Assembly (NCBI RefSeq): GCF_902728235.1
Contig: NZ_CACVBO010000001.1
Span: 2,690,001 to 2,754,000 of the forward strand
DNA: 64,000 bases
Reading direction: 5' to 3'
Origin: Lentimonas sp. CC4
GTDB taxonomy: Bacteria; Verrucomicrobiota; Verrucomicrobiia; Opitutales; Coraliomargaritaceae
Under the pieces are notes generated by a model. The model worked only from the letters and a program-made list of their open reading frames with translations. It was not told the origin of the DNA and made no database searches. Made by a program: the position numbers and the translations under genes. This document shows positions 7,523 to 18,782 of this stretch, in pieces; the stretch's first letter is position 1, and the number at the start of each line of letters is the position of its first letter.

Positions 7523-8902
7523 CTACAGTTCATCCACGATGTCTTCGATCGGATAGCTCCAGATCTCGGCGAGTGTGGGGTGATACCAGTGCACTTTCAT
7601 CAGGTCACGCACGTTGGCCTTGAGCGTGACGGCAACGGCCATCGCATGGATGAGTTCGCCTGCATCTTTGCTGACGCATTCGGCGCCGAGCACGACGCCG
7701 GACTTATCGGCAAGGACTTTGACGTAGCCATATTTGGCTTCCATGAGGATGGATTTACCATGGTCGTCGAAGGGATAGTCAGCGCTCAAATAATCAATGC
7801 CGCGCTCTTTGAGTTGCTTCTCGCTGAGGCCGACGACGCCGATTTGTGGGTCGGTAAAGACGACTCCGCAGAGGCTGTCATAATCGACACGCTCCGCGGG
7901 GCGGCCAGTGGCATGCTTGGCTGCGGTTTCGCCCTGCATGATTGCAACGTGCACGATTTCGTGTGGGCCAGCGACATCGCCGCACGCATAGACGCGTGGG
8001 TTGCTGGTCAGCTGCATGGCGTTGCAATTGATGTGACCGGAGGGCAGGGTCTTGATGCCAGCCGCGGTGAGTCCGAGTCCATCCGTCGCAGGGCGACGGC
8101 CGAGCGCGTTGAGCAGGTGCGGTGCATTGACGGAGACTTGCTTGCCTTCATGCTCGAAGGTCACCGTGAAGCTGCCGTTACTGTGTTGCACGGATTTGAG
8201 TGCGGTGCCGGTGTAGAGCTGGATGCCTTCGTCACGGAATGCCTGCTCGATTACAGTGGCTGCCTCGGACGAGACTTCTTTTAAAATGTGTGGGCTGCGT
8301 TGGATTTGAATCACTTCTGTGCCAATGCGGCGCATGAATTGCGCGAGTTCGCAAGCGACGATTCCACCGCCGAGGACGATGACTTTCTCTGGTTTGAAAT
8401 CTAGGTCGAGCACGTCGTCACTGGTCCAGCAAGGGGCTTCGGCGAGTCCACGAACTGGTGGGACGGATACGACGGAGCCAGTGGCGACCATGAAATGATC
8501 GGCGGTGAGACGTGTGCCGTCTGTGAGTTGAATGGTGCGCGAGTTGATGAATTTCGCTCGACTGCGGAAGAGGGTGAAGCGGTCGCTTTGTAGTTGGCCT
8601 TCGCGATACTCGGAGAACTCTTTAATGGTCTCCAGTTTGCGCTGATGGAGGCCGGGCATGTCGACGGTGGCTTCGGGGATGTTGAGGCCAAATGCCTTAC
8701 CCTTTTGTGCGAGGTGTAGCACCTCGGCTGAGTAAATGAGGGTCTTCGAGGGCATGCAGCCGCGTAGGATGCAGAGTCCACCGAGTTCCGGTGCGTTGTC
8801 GATGATCGCGACGTTATTGAGTGTTTCACGGGCAGTGCGCGCTGCAGCGTAGCCTCCGCTGCCGCCGCCGATTACGATGTAGTCAAAGTGTTGTGTCTTC
8901 AT
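7523..8902 (-). CDS. Dihydrolipoyl dehydrogenase-like pyridine nucleotide-disulfide oxidoreductase
   Basis: A 459-residue FAD flavoprotein of the class I disulfide reductase family. It has an N-terminal FAD Rossmann motif IGGGSGGYAAARTA, a redox-active pair C44/C49 in GGLCILRGCMPSK, a central NAD(P) Rossmann motif VLGGGIVACELAQFM, the YACGDVAGPHE box and a C-terminal dimer domain with the catalytic HPTLAE. The CxxxxC spacing and HPTLAE fit lipoamide dehydrogenase or mercuric-reductase-like enzymes, but no 2-oxo-acid dehydrogenase E1/E2 genes are near, so the substrate is open. It lies 13 bp downstream of the O-antigen-ligase-like gene and 44 bp upstream of holB, within a long same-strand run. 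Confidence 0.85.
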   Translation of the reverse strand: MKTQHFDYIVIGGGSGGYAAARTARETLNNVAIIDNAPELGGLCILRGCMPSKTLIYSAEVLHLAQKGKAFGLNIPEATVDMPGLHQRKLETIKEFSEYREGQLQSDRFTLFRSRAKFINSRTIQLTDGTRLTADHFMVATGSVVSVPPVRGLAEAPCWTSDDVLDLDFKPEKVIVLGGGIVACELAQFMRRIGTEVIQIQRSPHILKEVSSEAATVIEQAFRDEGIQLYTGTALKSVQHSNGSFTVTFEHEGKQVSVNAPHLLNALGRRPATDGLGLTAAGIKTLPSGHINCNAMQLTSNPRVYACGDVAGPHEIVHVAIMQGETAAKHATGRPAERVDYDSLCGVVFTDPQIGVVGLSEKQLKERGIDYLSADYPFDDHGKSILMEAKYGYVKVLADKSGVVLGAECVSKDAGELIHAMAVAVTLKANVRDLMKVHWYHPTLAEIWSYPIEDIVDEL

Positions 8903-8915
8903 GATAAAAAATGGG

Positions 8916-10373
8916 TTATTTGAATGTCTCGTGATACTTTTTGTTATGGAATGGTAGGCTACGCTTATTTTCGTGCACGATTAAGTCTGGTTTTGCATCG
9001 ACCTCATCGACTCGATTTCGACTGAGGTCGGCCCAGCGTAGCGCGGAGAAGAAGATTATGAAAAAGCTGAGGCTGACTGCTGGCGACATAAATGGCGAAT
9101 CGAAACCTGCGAAGATTATATATCCGATACATCCGATCAATAGATGGTTGGTGAGGTGGATGTCGTGTTGACCTCGTAGGTAGCGCACTACCAGATAGAG
9201 GATTAAAATACATATGGGTAAGCAACCTACGATCCCGATTTCTGCTAAAATCTGCAGTATATCAGAGGTCGCTCTGTTGTGTCGTGTGCCCAGTAAGGTG
9301 TCGTCGCCATAGAAGGCGAGCAGCTGTGGGTAGCTATCCATGCCCCATCCGAATAATGGGCTGTCGCTAAACATCTCTAGGGCAGCGCGCCGTAGTGCGC
9401 TGGCTGATTGCGCATAGTCATCGACTTGAAATGCACGGAAGATGCCGCCGGAGAAGGTAATAATGCCCATGAATGCACTGCAGAGTGCGATACTCATTCG
9501 ATTGGGGTCTTTTGAGCGTGCCAAGAAGTTGACGGAAACGGCTAGCAACATGACCGAGAAGGTGAGCAGTAAGATCGCGGCAGGCCAGCGCGCTTGCACG
9601 AGAAATCCGGAGACTCCTAGAAGGGTGCCGCCTGTCAGATACCACGGGCCAATGGATTGGATGAAGATTTTGCCATCATCATAGCGGGAAGTGAGCAGCG
9701 CCATGCCGATGCAGGCGGAGCTCCAGAGGAGTGCAAAGGCCGCCCAGTGGCCGTCATAAGGAAAGAATGCAAAGAAGTCGGATTGGCCAGTGCCCGAAGT
9801 AAAAAGTGGGCTGTCGAGTTTGAGTGCAATTTGCAGGTATCCGACGATTGCAATGAGCACTGCATTTAGGCAAAGCCACGGCAAGAGGCGCTCGAAGAAT
9901 GAACGCGATTTGGGCACAATGAATAGGTTCATCGCTACGATATAGATGGCGCCGATGCCGAGCACTGCGATCCATGTCGTGCTGGTGGAAACTGAAATGG
10001 GCAGCAGGTGGTTGACTTCCTTAATCGTCAAATACACATGCCCCTCGACTTCTATTGGATCGATCGGGTTTTGTAAGATACCTGCAGTGAATTGTAATAC
10101 AATGAGCCAAACGGGCGCGGATAGTAGCCAGAAACGCGTCCATAGCACATCGATGAAGAACGGGTGCGAGTGCTCGTGTGTTTTGAGGATGATCGGGCAG
10201 AAACCACCGACGATGAGGAAGAACCCGAGCACCCAGAATGAGCGGGGGTCGGATACCCAAAAGGCGACTGCTGCGGTGATCAGCACCGTCCAGAATAGCA
10301 ACCTTTCGGCGGGGGTGAACGTGTCGCGCAATAGTTGGTCACGCGGCCTGATTTGTATTTCTTCGTCTTCCAC
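8916..10373 (-). CDS. O-antigen ligase/polymerase-like (Wzy/WaaL superfamily) membrane protein
   Basis: A 485-residue polytopic protein with about 11-12 hydrophobic helices. The large loop in the second half carries the family-type segment SPLFGWGMDSYPQLLAFYGDD followed by HNRATSDILQILAEIGIVG, equivalent to the conserved H-N-x-x-L/D-x-L-x-E-x-G pattern of O-antigen ligases and polymerases. Such proteins join or polymerise lipid-linked glycans on the outer face of the inner membrane. No glycosyltransferase cluster surrounds it; it is embedded in an operon of unrelated metabolic genes, so its glycan is unknown. The N-terminal about 25 residues and the C-terminal tail are cytoplasmic and charged. 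Confidence 0.8.
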   Translation of the reverse strand: MEDEEIQIRPRDQLLRDTFTPAERLLFWTVLITAAVAFWVSDPRSFWVLGFFLIVGGFCPIILKTHEHSHPFFIDVLWTRFWLLSAPVWLIVLQFTAGILQNPIDPIEVEGHVYLTIKEVNHLLPISVSTSTTWIAVLGIGAIYIVAMNLFIVPKSRSFFERLLPWLCLNAVLIAIVGYLQIALKLDSPLFTSGTGQSDFFAFFPYDGHWAAFALLWSSACIGMALLTSRYDDGKIFIQSIGPWYLTGGTLLGVSGFLVQARWPAAILLLTFSVMLLAVSVNFLARSKDPNRMSIALCSAFMGIITFSGGIFRAFQVDDYAQSASALRRAALEMFSDSPLFGWGMDSYPQLLAFYGDDTLLGTRHNRATSDILQILAEIGIVGCLPICILILYLVVRYLRGQHDIHLTNHLLIGCIGYIIFAGFDSPFMSPAVSLSFFIIFFSALRWADLSRNRVDEVDAKPDLIVHENKRSLPFHNKKYHETFK

Positions 10374-10404
10374 TAATGAATTAAAGTGTGTGATTAAATA
10401 GCAG

Positions 10405-10950
10405 CTAGTCGGTCCAGCAGACCGAATCTGCGATGGTGTCCGCTGTCGATTGATCGGTTAATTGGCTGACGAGTTGCAGTGCAAATTCGGTCGCTGTGCC
10501 CGCACCGCGCGAGGTAATGATTGTGCCGTCTTGCACGACTGTCGCTGTCAGCGCGTCGGAGAGTTCGTGCTCGGCGGCAGGGTGGCAAGTGTAACGCAGG
10601 TCTGTGTGTAGCTCAGCGTCGAGTAAGAGCAGTGGGGCGGCGCAGATGCAGCCGATGAGTCGGTCTGCGGCGAATTGCTGTTGGAGCAGTTTGCAGATCT
10701 GGGGATGTTTGCGAATCTGCATGATACCTGGACCGCCAGGAAGAATGATCGCGTCGAATGTTTCGTCGGCAACATCGGCCAGACTGTGTGTGGCTTGCAG
10801 GGTGATGCCGCTGCGTCCTAGCACGAGCAGTGTATCGTCGAGTGCAGCTTGCACGACTTCGACACCTGCTCTGGAGAGTAGGTCGATCGGTGTGACTGCT
10901 TCGATTTCTTCAAAGCCTGGGTGGAGGAGTATCAGCGCGCGTTTGCTCAT
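10405..10950 (-). CDS. DJ-1/PfpI superfamily protein (DJ-1 family)
   Basis: A 181-residue protein of the DJ-1 subgroup. The start at 10950 is chosen because it yields the standard N-terminus MSKRALILLHPGFEEIEAVT (with conserved Glu15) and overlaps the stop of the upstream hydrolase gene by four bases (ATGA), implying translational coupling. Further motifs are ILPGGPGIM and the nucleophile elbow CICAAPLLLL with Cys103. DJ-1 members have been reported as glyoxalase III/deglycase-like or redox-sensing proteins; which applies here is not decidable. It is followed 31 bp later by the O-antigen-ligase-like gene. Confidence 0.9.
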   Translation of the reverse strand: MSKRALILLHPGFEEIEAVTPIDLLSRAGVEVVQAALDDTLLVLGRSGITLQATHSLADVADETFDAIILPGGPGIMQIRKHPQICKLLQQQFAADRLIGCICAAPLLLLDAELHTDLRYTCHPAAEHELSDALTATVVQDGTIITSRGAGTATEFALQLVSQLTDQSTADTIADSVCWTD

Positions 10951-11822
10951 GGCTCGATGGAGTTCGAATCTTTGATGAAAGGCAAAACAGTATCCCAATA
11001 AACTGCGCCTGCGACTTGTTTTAAGTTGTTGTGCCCCGCACCGTTGACCCAGAGCTTTTGCTTTTCACCCTTCAACGCGTCCCAGTTCTGTTTGGCATGT
11101 TTAAACGGCACGGTTTGGTCCTCTACGCCGTGGATGATCAACGTCGGGCATGTGATGGATGAGCGGAGGCGCTTGAGGTTGTCGAATTTATCCCAAGGCA
11201 GCACTTTGATGCGTGTCATGACACGGAAGGTGGAGCTGAACGCGCCATCTAGGATCAGCCTGTCAATTGGGTAGCGCTCTGCCAGCCAACACGACGGGCC
11301 GCTGCCGAGTGACCGGCCGTAGAGTGTGATCTGCTCGGGTGTGACGTTCAGCGTCTGGGTGGCGTAGTGATAGGCGGCATCGGCCGCAGCATAGACACCT
11401 TTCTCGCTGGCTTTGCCTGTGCTGGTGCCGTAGCCGGGGTAATCGTAGGCCAGCACCGAAATACCTGCGGCTTGAAAATGTTTAAGGTTTTGGCGAATCA
11501 TGCCGATATCGACACCATTGCCATGGCTGTAGAGTAGTAGTCGCTGTGACCCCGGTGCTTCAATCAAGGTTGCGGTGATGTCTTCGCCGTCGCTGGCCTT
11601 GAGTTTGAAAGTTTCTGGGCCATCCACATAGCTGGCCGGCACGTGCGGAAAGATCATTTTATCTGCAATACTCGCTGCATAAATGACGCCAGTCAGGTAA
11701 GTGAGCCCGAGTGCGATGAGTAGAAGAAATGAGATGTTTGAGAGCATTTGCTTAAAGTGACTGCGAAAGTGCGGCATTTCAGCACTCTTAAAAACACTGT
11801 TCTGTGACGGGAGCAAATGCAA
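10947..11822 (-). CDS. Membrane-anchored alpha/beta hydrolase (BEM46/ABHD13-like)
   Basis: A protein of up to 291 residues with an N-terminal hydrophobic anchor (SFLLLIALGLTYLTGVIYAA) and an alpha/beta hydrolase fold. Visible elements are the oxyanion region LYSHGNGVDIGM, nucleophile elbow YGRSLGSGPS, the acid in LIIHGVEDQTVPF and the catalytic His in NGAGHNNL. This arrangement matches the BEM46-like serine hydrolases, whose substrates are mostly unknown. Several in-frame Met codons precede the anchor; starts about 16 or 26 codons further in are plausible. It is coupled to the DJ-1 gene by a 4-bp overlap and lies 10 bp after the DUF2293 gene. Confidence 0.86.
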   Translation of the reverse strand: MHLLPSQNSVFKSAEMPHFRSHFKQMLSNISFLLLIALGLTYLTGVIYAASIADKMIFPHVPASYVDGPETFKLKASDGEDITATLIEAPGSQRLLLYSHGNGVDIGMIRQNLKHFQAAGISVLAYDYPGYGTSTGKASEKGVYAAADAAYHYATQTLNVTPEQITLYGRSLGSGPSCWLAERYPIDRLILDGAFSSTFRVMTRIKVLPWDKFDNLKRLRSSITCPTLIIHGVEDQTVPFKHAKQNWDALKGEKQKLWVNGAGHNNLKQVAGAVYWDTVLPFIKDSNSIEP

Positions 11823-11832
11823 TTCGTGTGGG

Positions 11833-12528
11833 TTAACGGATCGCTTTTTGCAAGGGGCAGTGTTCGACGTCGATACGTGTGCCTTGGCGATAGTTTTGCA
11901 GGAGTCGCTTGGACTCCTTGGCGAGCATGCGGCGCACTTCGCGGCGGGCGCCTTTCTCGCGAGGGATGTGCATGTTGTCGTAAGCTGTAGTTTGGTGACG
12001 CAGCCATGCGATGGTGGCCGCTTCGGCGCGTTGCTCGATCGGGATGCGTTTGGTGCGTGCGACAGTGCCGCTGCCGACGGGGGTTGCGTGGTCGCTGATC
12101 AACTGCGCCATGCGATCTGCAAGCAGGCGGTAGCGTGGGTGGAAGTCGAGATAGTCACGCAGTGCCGCAGTGAAGTCTTCGGTGTAGGCGACTTCTTGTT
12201 TGGCACGCCGGGCGCGGCCTGCTTCGAGTTTTTTAGTGTAGGCGGGATCGGCGCGTTCACATTCTAGAATCATGCGCAGCGCCTCAATGCGATCCGACGG
12301 CGCCCAGATGCCGCGCGAGAATTCTTTGCGGCCTTTCTTTTCTTTCACCGTCCAGGTCGGGCCGTCTTGCTTGATGCGTCGACTTAGCGCCGCATCGCCA
12401 GGCGGCAACAGCGCCCAGCCATCAGGCACGGCTTGGAGTTCACCTTGCGTGGTAAATACATGGCGTTGTTTCGGAGCAGGACGGACGATGAGTGCTTCGT
12501 GCATGATGCGAATACTACTCGTGTTCAC
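11833..12528 (-). CDS. DUF2293 domain-containing protein
   Basis: A 231-residue, strongly basic soluble protein. The C-terminal half carries the DUF2293 signature: ATIAWLRHQTTAYDNMHIPR followed by KGARREVRRMLAKES. The N-terminal part is a small domain with PDGWALLPPGDAALSRR and a Trp-rich stretch. The function of the family is unknown; the conserved RHQTT and HIPR-x-x-GARREVRR residues look suited to nucleic acid contact (inference). The gene overlaps the end of the PduO-type adenosyltransferase gene by 14 bp, so it is part of the same operon. An alternative start lies eight codons downstream (MHEALIV). Confidence 0.82.
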   Translation of the reverse strand: MNTSSIRIMHEALIVRPAPKQRHVFTTQGELQAVPDGWALLPPGDAALSRRIKQDGPTWTVKEKKGRKEFSRGIWAPSDRIEALRMILECERADPAYTKKLEAGRARRAKQEVAYTEDFTAALRDYLDFHPRYRLLADRMAQLISDHATPVGSGTVARTKRIPIEQRAEAATIAWLRHQTTAYDNMHIPREKGARREVRRMLAKESKRLLQNYRQGTRIDVEHCPLQKAIR

Positions 12529-13039
12529 GGCCGATAAGCCAGAGTAGGTCAGCTAGACGATTCAAATATTGGTGGAGTTCGGGCCGCACCGCGGCGCCGC
12601 TTTCTTTCAGCTCAATGAGTGAGCGTTCGGTGCGGCGGCAGGTGGTGCGGGCCTGGTCGAAGAACGCTTGGGCGACGGTTTCGCCTGCATAGGTCCATCC
12701 GCTGAAACTGCCAGTCGTGGTTTCTTTGACTTGGATCTCGGTGGTGAGGCGGTCGACTGCCTCTTGCGTGATTGCTTGCTCAGCGTATTTTTCTTTGAAG
12801 CGTGATTGGTCAGTATCGTCGGTGGCGATCTCGGACATGAGGTAGACGAGTTCGCCTTGCACCTCACGGATGATTGCCTTGGCGGCGTGGTCTTGTGTGT
12901 GGGCGCGGCAGAGGCCGAGTGCGGAGCCGAGTTCGTCGACTTGGCCGTAGGTCGCGACGCGAATGTGAGTCTTTGGCACGCGTTTGCCAAAGAGAAGTGC
13001 TGTGGTGCCGGTGTCACCGGTCTTGGTTGCGATGGACAT
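12515..13039 (-). CDS. PduO-type cob(I)alamin adenosyltransferase
   Basis: A 174-residue ATP:cob(I)alamin adenosyltransferase that makes adenosylcobalamin. The start at 13039 gives MSIATKTGDTGTTALLFGKR, whose TKTGDxGxT motif binds ATP. Other family marks are YGQVDELGSALG, the C-terminal CRRTERSLI helix with the Arg-x-x-Glu-Arg pair, and YLNRLADLLWLIGR. It is first in the long minus-strand run. No other cobalamin gene and no cobalamin riboswitch was recognised nearby, so the B12-dependent client enzyme is elsewhere. The upstream frame extension translates a short repeat of the GTTCGATGTTCAATGTTC type and was not used. Confidence 0.92.
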   Translation of the reverse strand: MSIATKTGDTGTTALLFGKRVPKTHIRVATYGQVDELGSALGLCRAHTQDHAAKAIIREVQGELVYLMSEIATDDTDQSRFKEKYAEQAITQEAVDRLTTEIQVKETTTGSFSGWTYAGETVAQAFFDQARTTCRRTERSLIELKESGAAVRPELHQYLNRLADLLWLIGREHE

Positions 13040-13185
13040 GAGGGGAACATCGAACATTGAACATCGAACGTCCAACTTTGAATGACTGTGTGATGTAAAA
13101 ACTGTGAGGCAATGGCGGATTCACTGAAGGACAGACAGGACGGAGGTCTGCCGGAGATGGCGTAGCAATGTCTGTGTCACTTTCA

Positions 13186-13219
13186 TAAAAAAAGCCCTTC
13201 GGCGAACCGAAGGGCTTTT
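13186..13219 (-). terminator. Rho-independent terminator of ppdK
   Basis: On the minus strand AAAAGCCCTTCGG, loop TTCG, then CCGAAGGGCTTTTTTT: a 13-bp stem with a UUCG-type tetraloop and a run of T, 28 bp after the ppdK stop. Just beyond it, at 13139-13168, sits a short repeat (CGGAGGTCTGCCGGAGATGG) that recurs at 17519-17549. Confidence 0.93.
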
Positions 13220-13246
13220 GATTAGAATTTGACTGAGTGACTCAGA

Positions 13247-15991
<2,745 letters not shown>

Positions 15992-16067
15992 AATAAACGA
16001 TCATTTTGTGGATCGAGTTAAGTGCCGGAGCGTTTCGATGTGAGCCGCTTCGGCGTGAGAAAGCATG

Positions 16068-16096
16068 TAGCAAATGTATTTCGCTATGCCTGTCAA
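16068..16096 (-). promoter_or_regulatory. Candidate sigma-70 promoter for ppdK
   Basis: On the minus strand a perfect -35 box TTGACA (16091-16096) is followed after 17 bp by TTGCTA (16068-16073), a weak -10. It lies about 75-100 bp before the ppdK start. The -35 is convincing; the -10 is not strong. Confidence 0.45.
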
Positions 16097-16199
16097 TGGA
16101 TTAGCGACCTGCAGGTAAACTATTTAAAATGTATTTGTTGAAGGGGGGCTTTTCAGTGTTGCGATTGCACCTAGGTCTTATTCAAAAGAGAGCTATTAT

Positions 16200-17060
16200 A
16201 TGACAGAACATCCAGGCAGTGAGGAAGAAGAATACGATTGGGATCATGAGGAGAATGACCTTGGTTGGGATAGTGACTTGGCGCTCGATGACGCGGAAGA
16301 GGGGATGTCTTTCTTGGGGCACCTCGAGGAATTCCGTTGGACGGTCGGTCGTAGTGTTTTGGCGTTTTTGGTGGGAGTGATTATAGTTGCTTGTTTGATG
16401 CCGCACGTCGGTGCGTTTTTACAGATGCCACTAGTCAAGGCTTATGGCTCGGCTGAGTTGGTTCAGAATAATCTGATTACGTATAAGCCGATGGGGGTCT
16501 TTTCGGTGTTCATTCAAATCGCGCTGTTAGGTGGCTTGGTGTTGTCGATGCCTTTCGTTCTGTATTTCATGGCGTGCTTTATTGCGCCAGGGCTCACCGA
16601 GCAAGAGCGCAAGGTGGTGCGACCTGCTTGTTTCGCTGCGTTCCTTCTTTTTGTTTCGGGGGTGGCAGTTGCGTTTTATGCGATCCTTCCGCTGACGCTG
16701 GCGTTTTCTGTGCGCTTCAATGAGTTGATGGGCTTTCAGGTGCTATTGGCTGCTTCGGAATATTATAATATGGTCGTCTGGTTCTCTTTGGCGACTGGGG
16801 CGATTTTTCAGTTCCCTCTGATTATCGTGATCTTGGTTTTTATTCAGGTGATCTCGGTCGAGAAGTTGAAGGCAATACGACGGGCTGTGTTTGTTGGCTC
16901 GATGATCTTTGCGGCACTCTTAACGCCGGGCGGTGATTTCCTCTCGCTGCCATTAACGACGGGGATTCTTTATGGTCTGTATGAGTTAGCGATTCTTGTC
17001 GGCGCGCGTATCGAGAAGAAGCGTCTCGCGGCAGAACTCGCTGAGCAGGATTCCGAGTAG
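16200..17060 (+). CDS. tatC: Sec-independent protein translocase TatC with an acidic N-terminal extension
   Basis: A 286-residue membrane protein, the receptor core of the twin-arginine export system. After about 35 very acidic residues ([19 protein letters not shown]) comes the normal TatC start [22 protein letters not shown], with the conserved HLEE-x-R signal-peptide contact. Further segments are [33 protein letters not shown] with the family-typical E-R-K, and later helices ending [20 protein letters not shown]. Six membrane helices are expected. No tatA/B gene is adjacent. The Tat-signal oxidoreductase at 29911-31203 is a probable client. An alternative start at the internal Met before SFLGH would remove the extension. 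Confidence 0.95.
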   Translation: MTEHPGSEEEEYDWDHEENDLGWDSDLALDDAEEGMSFLGHLEEFRWTVGRSVLAFLVGVIIVACLMPHVGAFLQMPLVKAYGSAELVQNNLITYKPMGVFSVFIQIALLGGLVLSMPFVLYFMACFIAPGLTEQERKVVRPACFAAFLLFVSGVAVAFYAILPLTLAFSVRFNELMGFQVLLAASEYYNMVVWFSLATGAIFQFPLIIVILVFIQVISVEKLKAIRRAVFVGSMIFAALLTPGGDFLSLPLTTGILYGLYELAILVGARIEKKRLAAELAEQDSE

Positions 17061-17286
17061 GCTGAAGGGGAGGCGCGTCGGTTGGCGCAGTATGCTTTGT
17101 CGCTGTGTAATCTTTCCAGGTGTAGGACGTGCCTCTCGCAGAGGGCACGTTTGAGAGAGGCGCCTGGGGAAACGCGGCCTGTGCTGCGCAAAGAACCGCG
17201 TTCTACATTACGATCTATATGCTCTTCAGGGGCAGCGATGTATTTTCAGCCGAGTCATGCTTTATCCTAGATTCAGGAGTTAGAAG
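17061..17286. repeat. Gene-free spacer with an 86-bp element ending TGTAG...CTACA
   Basis: No gene is visible. Bases 17121-17206 begin TGTAGGACGTGCCTCTCGC and end CCGCGTTCTACA, so they have short inverted ends resembling the TGTAGGGGC family but with a different interior (GAGAGGCGCCTGGGGAAACG). The rest shows no structure by eye. Confidence 0.5.
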
Positions 17287-17509
17287 TTATACCATCCTTT
17301 GACATTATCTGGTAGTATGTAGTCATCGAAGGGAAGACCACTGTGAATACTTTTCAGCTGTATTTGTTAACCGCCCGCTACGCTAGAGATCGCAGAGCAC
17401 GCTGAGAGCTGACGCAGAGCATTTCACACAGCCCTCCCCATCTCCTCGGCGCGCTCAGCGATCTCTGCGGTTAAACCTTTTTACCAGTTTTAGTCGCATG
17501 TTGGTATTA
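17287..17509 (-). repeat. 223-bp dispersed repeat, copy 2 (inverted relative to copy 1)
   Basis: Reverse complement of 5006-5228 over the full length, with few substitutions (for example GATGACTACATA against GATGGCTACATA). The two copies bracket 12 kb including the DNA polymerase III subunit to tatC genes. It is followed by a CGGAGGTCTGCCGTAGATGG repeat (17519-17549) shared with 13139-13168, and by 240 bp in which nothing was recognised. Confidence 0.85.
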
Positions 17510-17783
17510 GGAGTCAGGCGGAGGTCTGCCGTAGATGGCGTAGCAAGTTAATCCCTGGTGATGAAACGCTTACAAACGTATTCGCTGCTGCCTGCCGAGT
17601 GCAGCGACACTTATTATGTCCTTGGGTGCAACCGAAGGGCGAAGCCATTTGGCGAATCGAAGATTCTTCATAAAACACTGATATTCAGCTCCTAACCTCT
17701 ACCTTCTAACTACTCTTTTTAGGTTTATTTTATTAGACGAAATGAGACCCCTATAGTGTATCTGAGTCTATGCCTGAATGCGC

Positions 17784-17822
17784 ACGAAAAAAGCCGCCTC
17801 TTATAATAGAGGCGGCTTTTTG
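17784..17822 (-). terminator. Rho-independent terminator, probably bidirectional
   Basis: A 14-bp stem AAAAAGCCGCCTCT/AGAGGCGGCTTTTT around TATAAT, with T runs on both strands. It lies 25 bp after the stop of the small minus-strand membrane protein gene. Confidence 0.92.
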
Positions 17823-17846
17823 AAAATAAAGATCCGTTGGGTTCGG

Positions 17847-18089
17847 TTACTTCTGGTTCCGTTTGCGCTGATCAATCAGCACGATCATGAACATGTTGCA
17901 TGCAAACCAGAAAGTCGCGCTGATCGGAATTGCAGTGAAGCACGCTTGTAGTTGTGCGACGACAGGATCAGTGGAGAAGGTGAAAGGACGCAGCAAAATC
18001 GACATCATGACGAAGACTCCTATTGTGAGGATGGCTCCGAGGGCGATGTGGCCTTTGGTGAGTAGTTTTTGGTAGGGTGCGTTTTCCAT
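17847..18089 (-). CDS. Small two-helix membrane protein of unknown function
   Basis: An 80-residue protein not recognised as a named family. It has two hydrophobic helices, GHIALGAILTIGVFVMMSILL and ATFWFACNMFMIVLI, separated by a short loop (RPFTFSTDPVVAQLQACFTA) and ends with basic residues (DQRKRNQK), so both termini are probably cytoplasmic. It is monocistronic with its own terminator and is divergent from secG. The well-defined terminator and sensible composition support a real gene; no function is proposed. Confidence 0.7.
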   Translation of the reverse strand: MENAPYQKLLTKGHIALGAILTIGVFVMMSILLRPFTFSTDPVVAQLQACFTAIPISATFWFACNMFMIVLIDQRKRNQK

Positions 18090-18278
18090 TTGTGTGCATC
18101 AGAAAATGCAGTCCGCGGAGGCTGTCAAAGCGAAATTACTTAATTTTATAAGGATGTATTCTTGCCTGAATTCAATTTTCTGTTAACGCGAAGGCATATC
18201 AGTTGAATTTATCGCTTGAACTTGCGGGCGCACTGCGCATTTTACCACGTTTTCCTAAAATCCATATCGCGATATTTT

Positions 18279-18782
18279 ATGAGCGCACTATTCATCAGCC
18301 TTCTCACTCTAGTTCTTATTCTTATTTCTGCATTCGTCGTCTTGCTTGTCTTGATGCAACGCACTAGCCAGAGCGGAGGTATGGGAGCGGCGCTCGGCGG
18401 CGGTGCTGCTGAATCTGCATTCGGCTCCGATACGAATAACATCCTTACCAAGGGCACCATTTATGGTATCATTGCATTCTTCGTCGTCGCGTTGGGCTTG
18501 TTCCTTCTCTATCAATCTGAAGCTGCAGATAGCTTGAAAGTTGTGAATGCTGCTGAATTGATCAGCGCTGAAGAAGTTGAGCAAACTGCTGAAACGACAA
18601 CAACTGTTGTTGCTGATGAGGCTACTGTGGTTGAGGGGGTAGATGGTTCCGAAGCAGTTGTTGAAGATGTAGTCGAAGCAGTCGATGGAACAATTGAAGA
18701 GGTTGTCGAGTCTGTTGAAGTGGAAACACCAGAGGTTGACGTGGAAGCGCCAGCTGTTGAGAGTGTGCCTGCTTCAAATTAA
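18279..18782 (+). CDS. secG: Preprotein translocase subunit SecG with an acidic C-terminal tail
   Basis: A 167-residue protein. The first about 80 residues are normal SecG: helix one [28 protein letters not shown] with the conserved LMQ-x-x-x-GGG(L/M)G box, then [27 protein letters not shown], helix two. The start at 18279 is chosen because it directly precedes helix one; the 21 codons before it do not resemble the family. A further about 85 residues, rich in Val, Glu, Ala and Thr and strongly acidic, follow helix two and are not part of standard SecG (usually 75-130 aa). The stop overlaps the next gene's start by one base (TAATG), so they are coupled. Confidence 0.93.
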   Translation: MSALFISLLTLVLILISAFVVLLVLMQRTSQSGGMGAALGGGAAESAFGSDTNNILTKGTIYGIIAFFVVALGLFLLYQSEAADSLKVVNAAELISAEEVEQTAETTTTVVADEATVVEGVDGSEAVVEDVVEAVDGTIEEVVESVEVETPEVDVEAPAVESVPASN

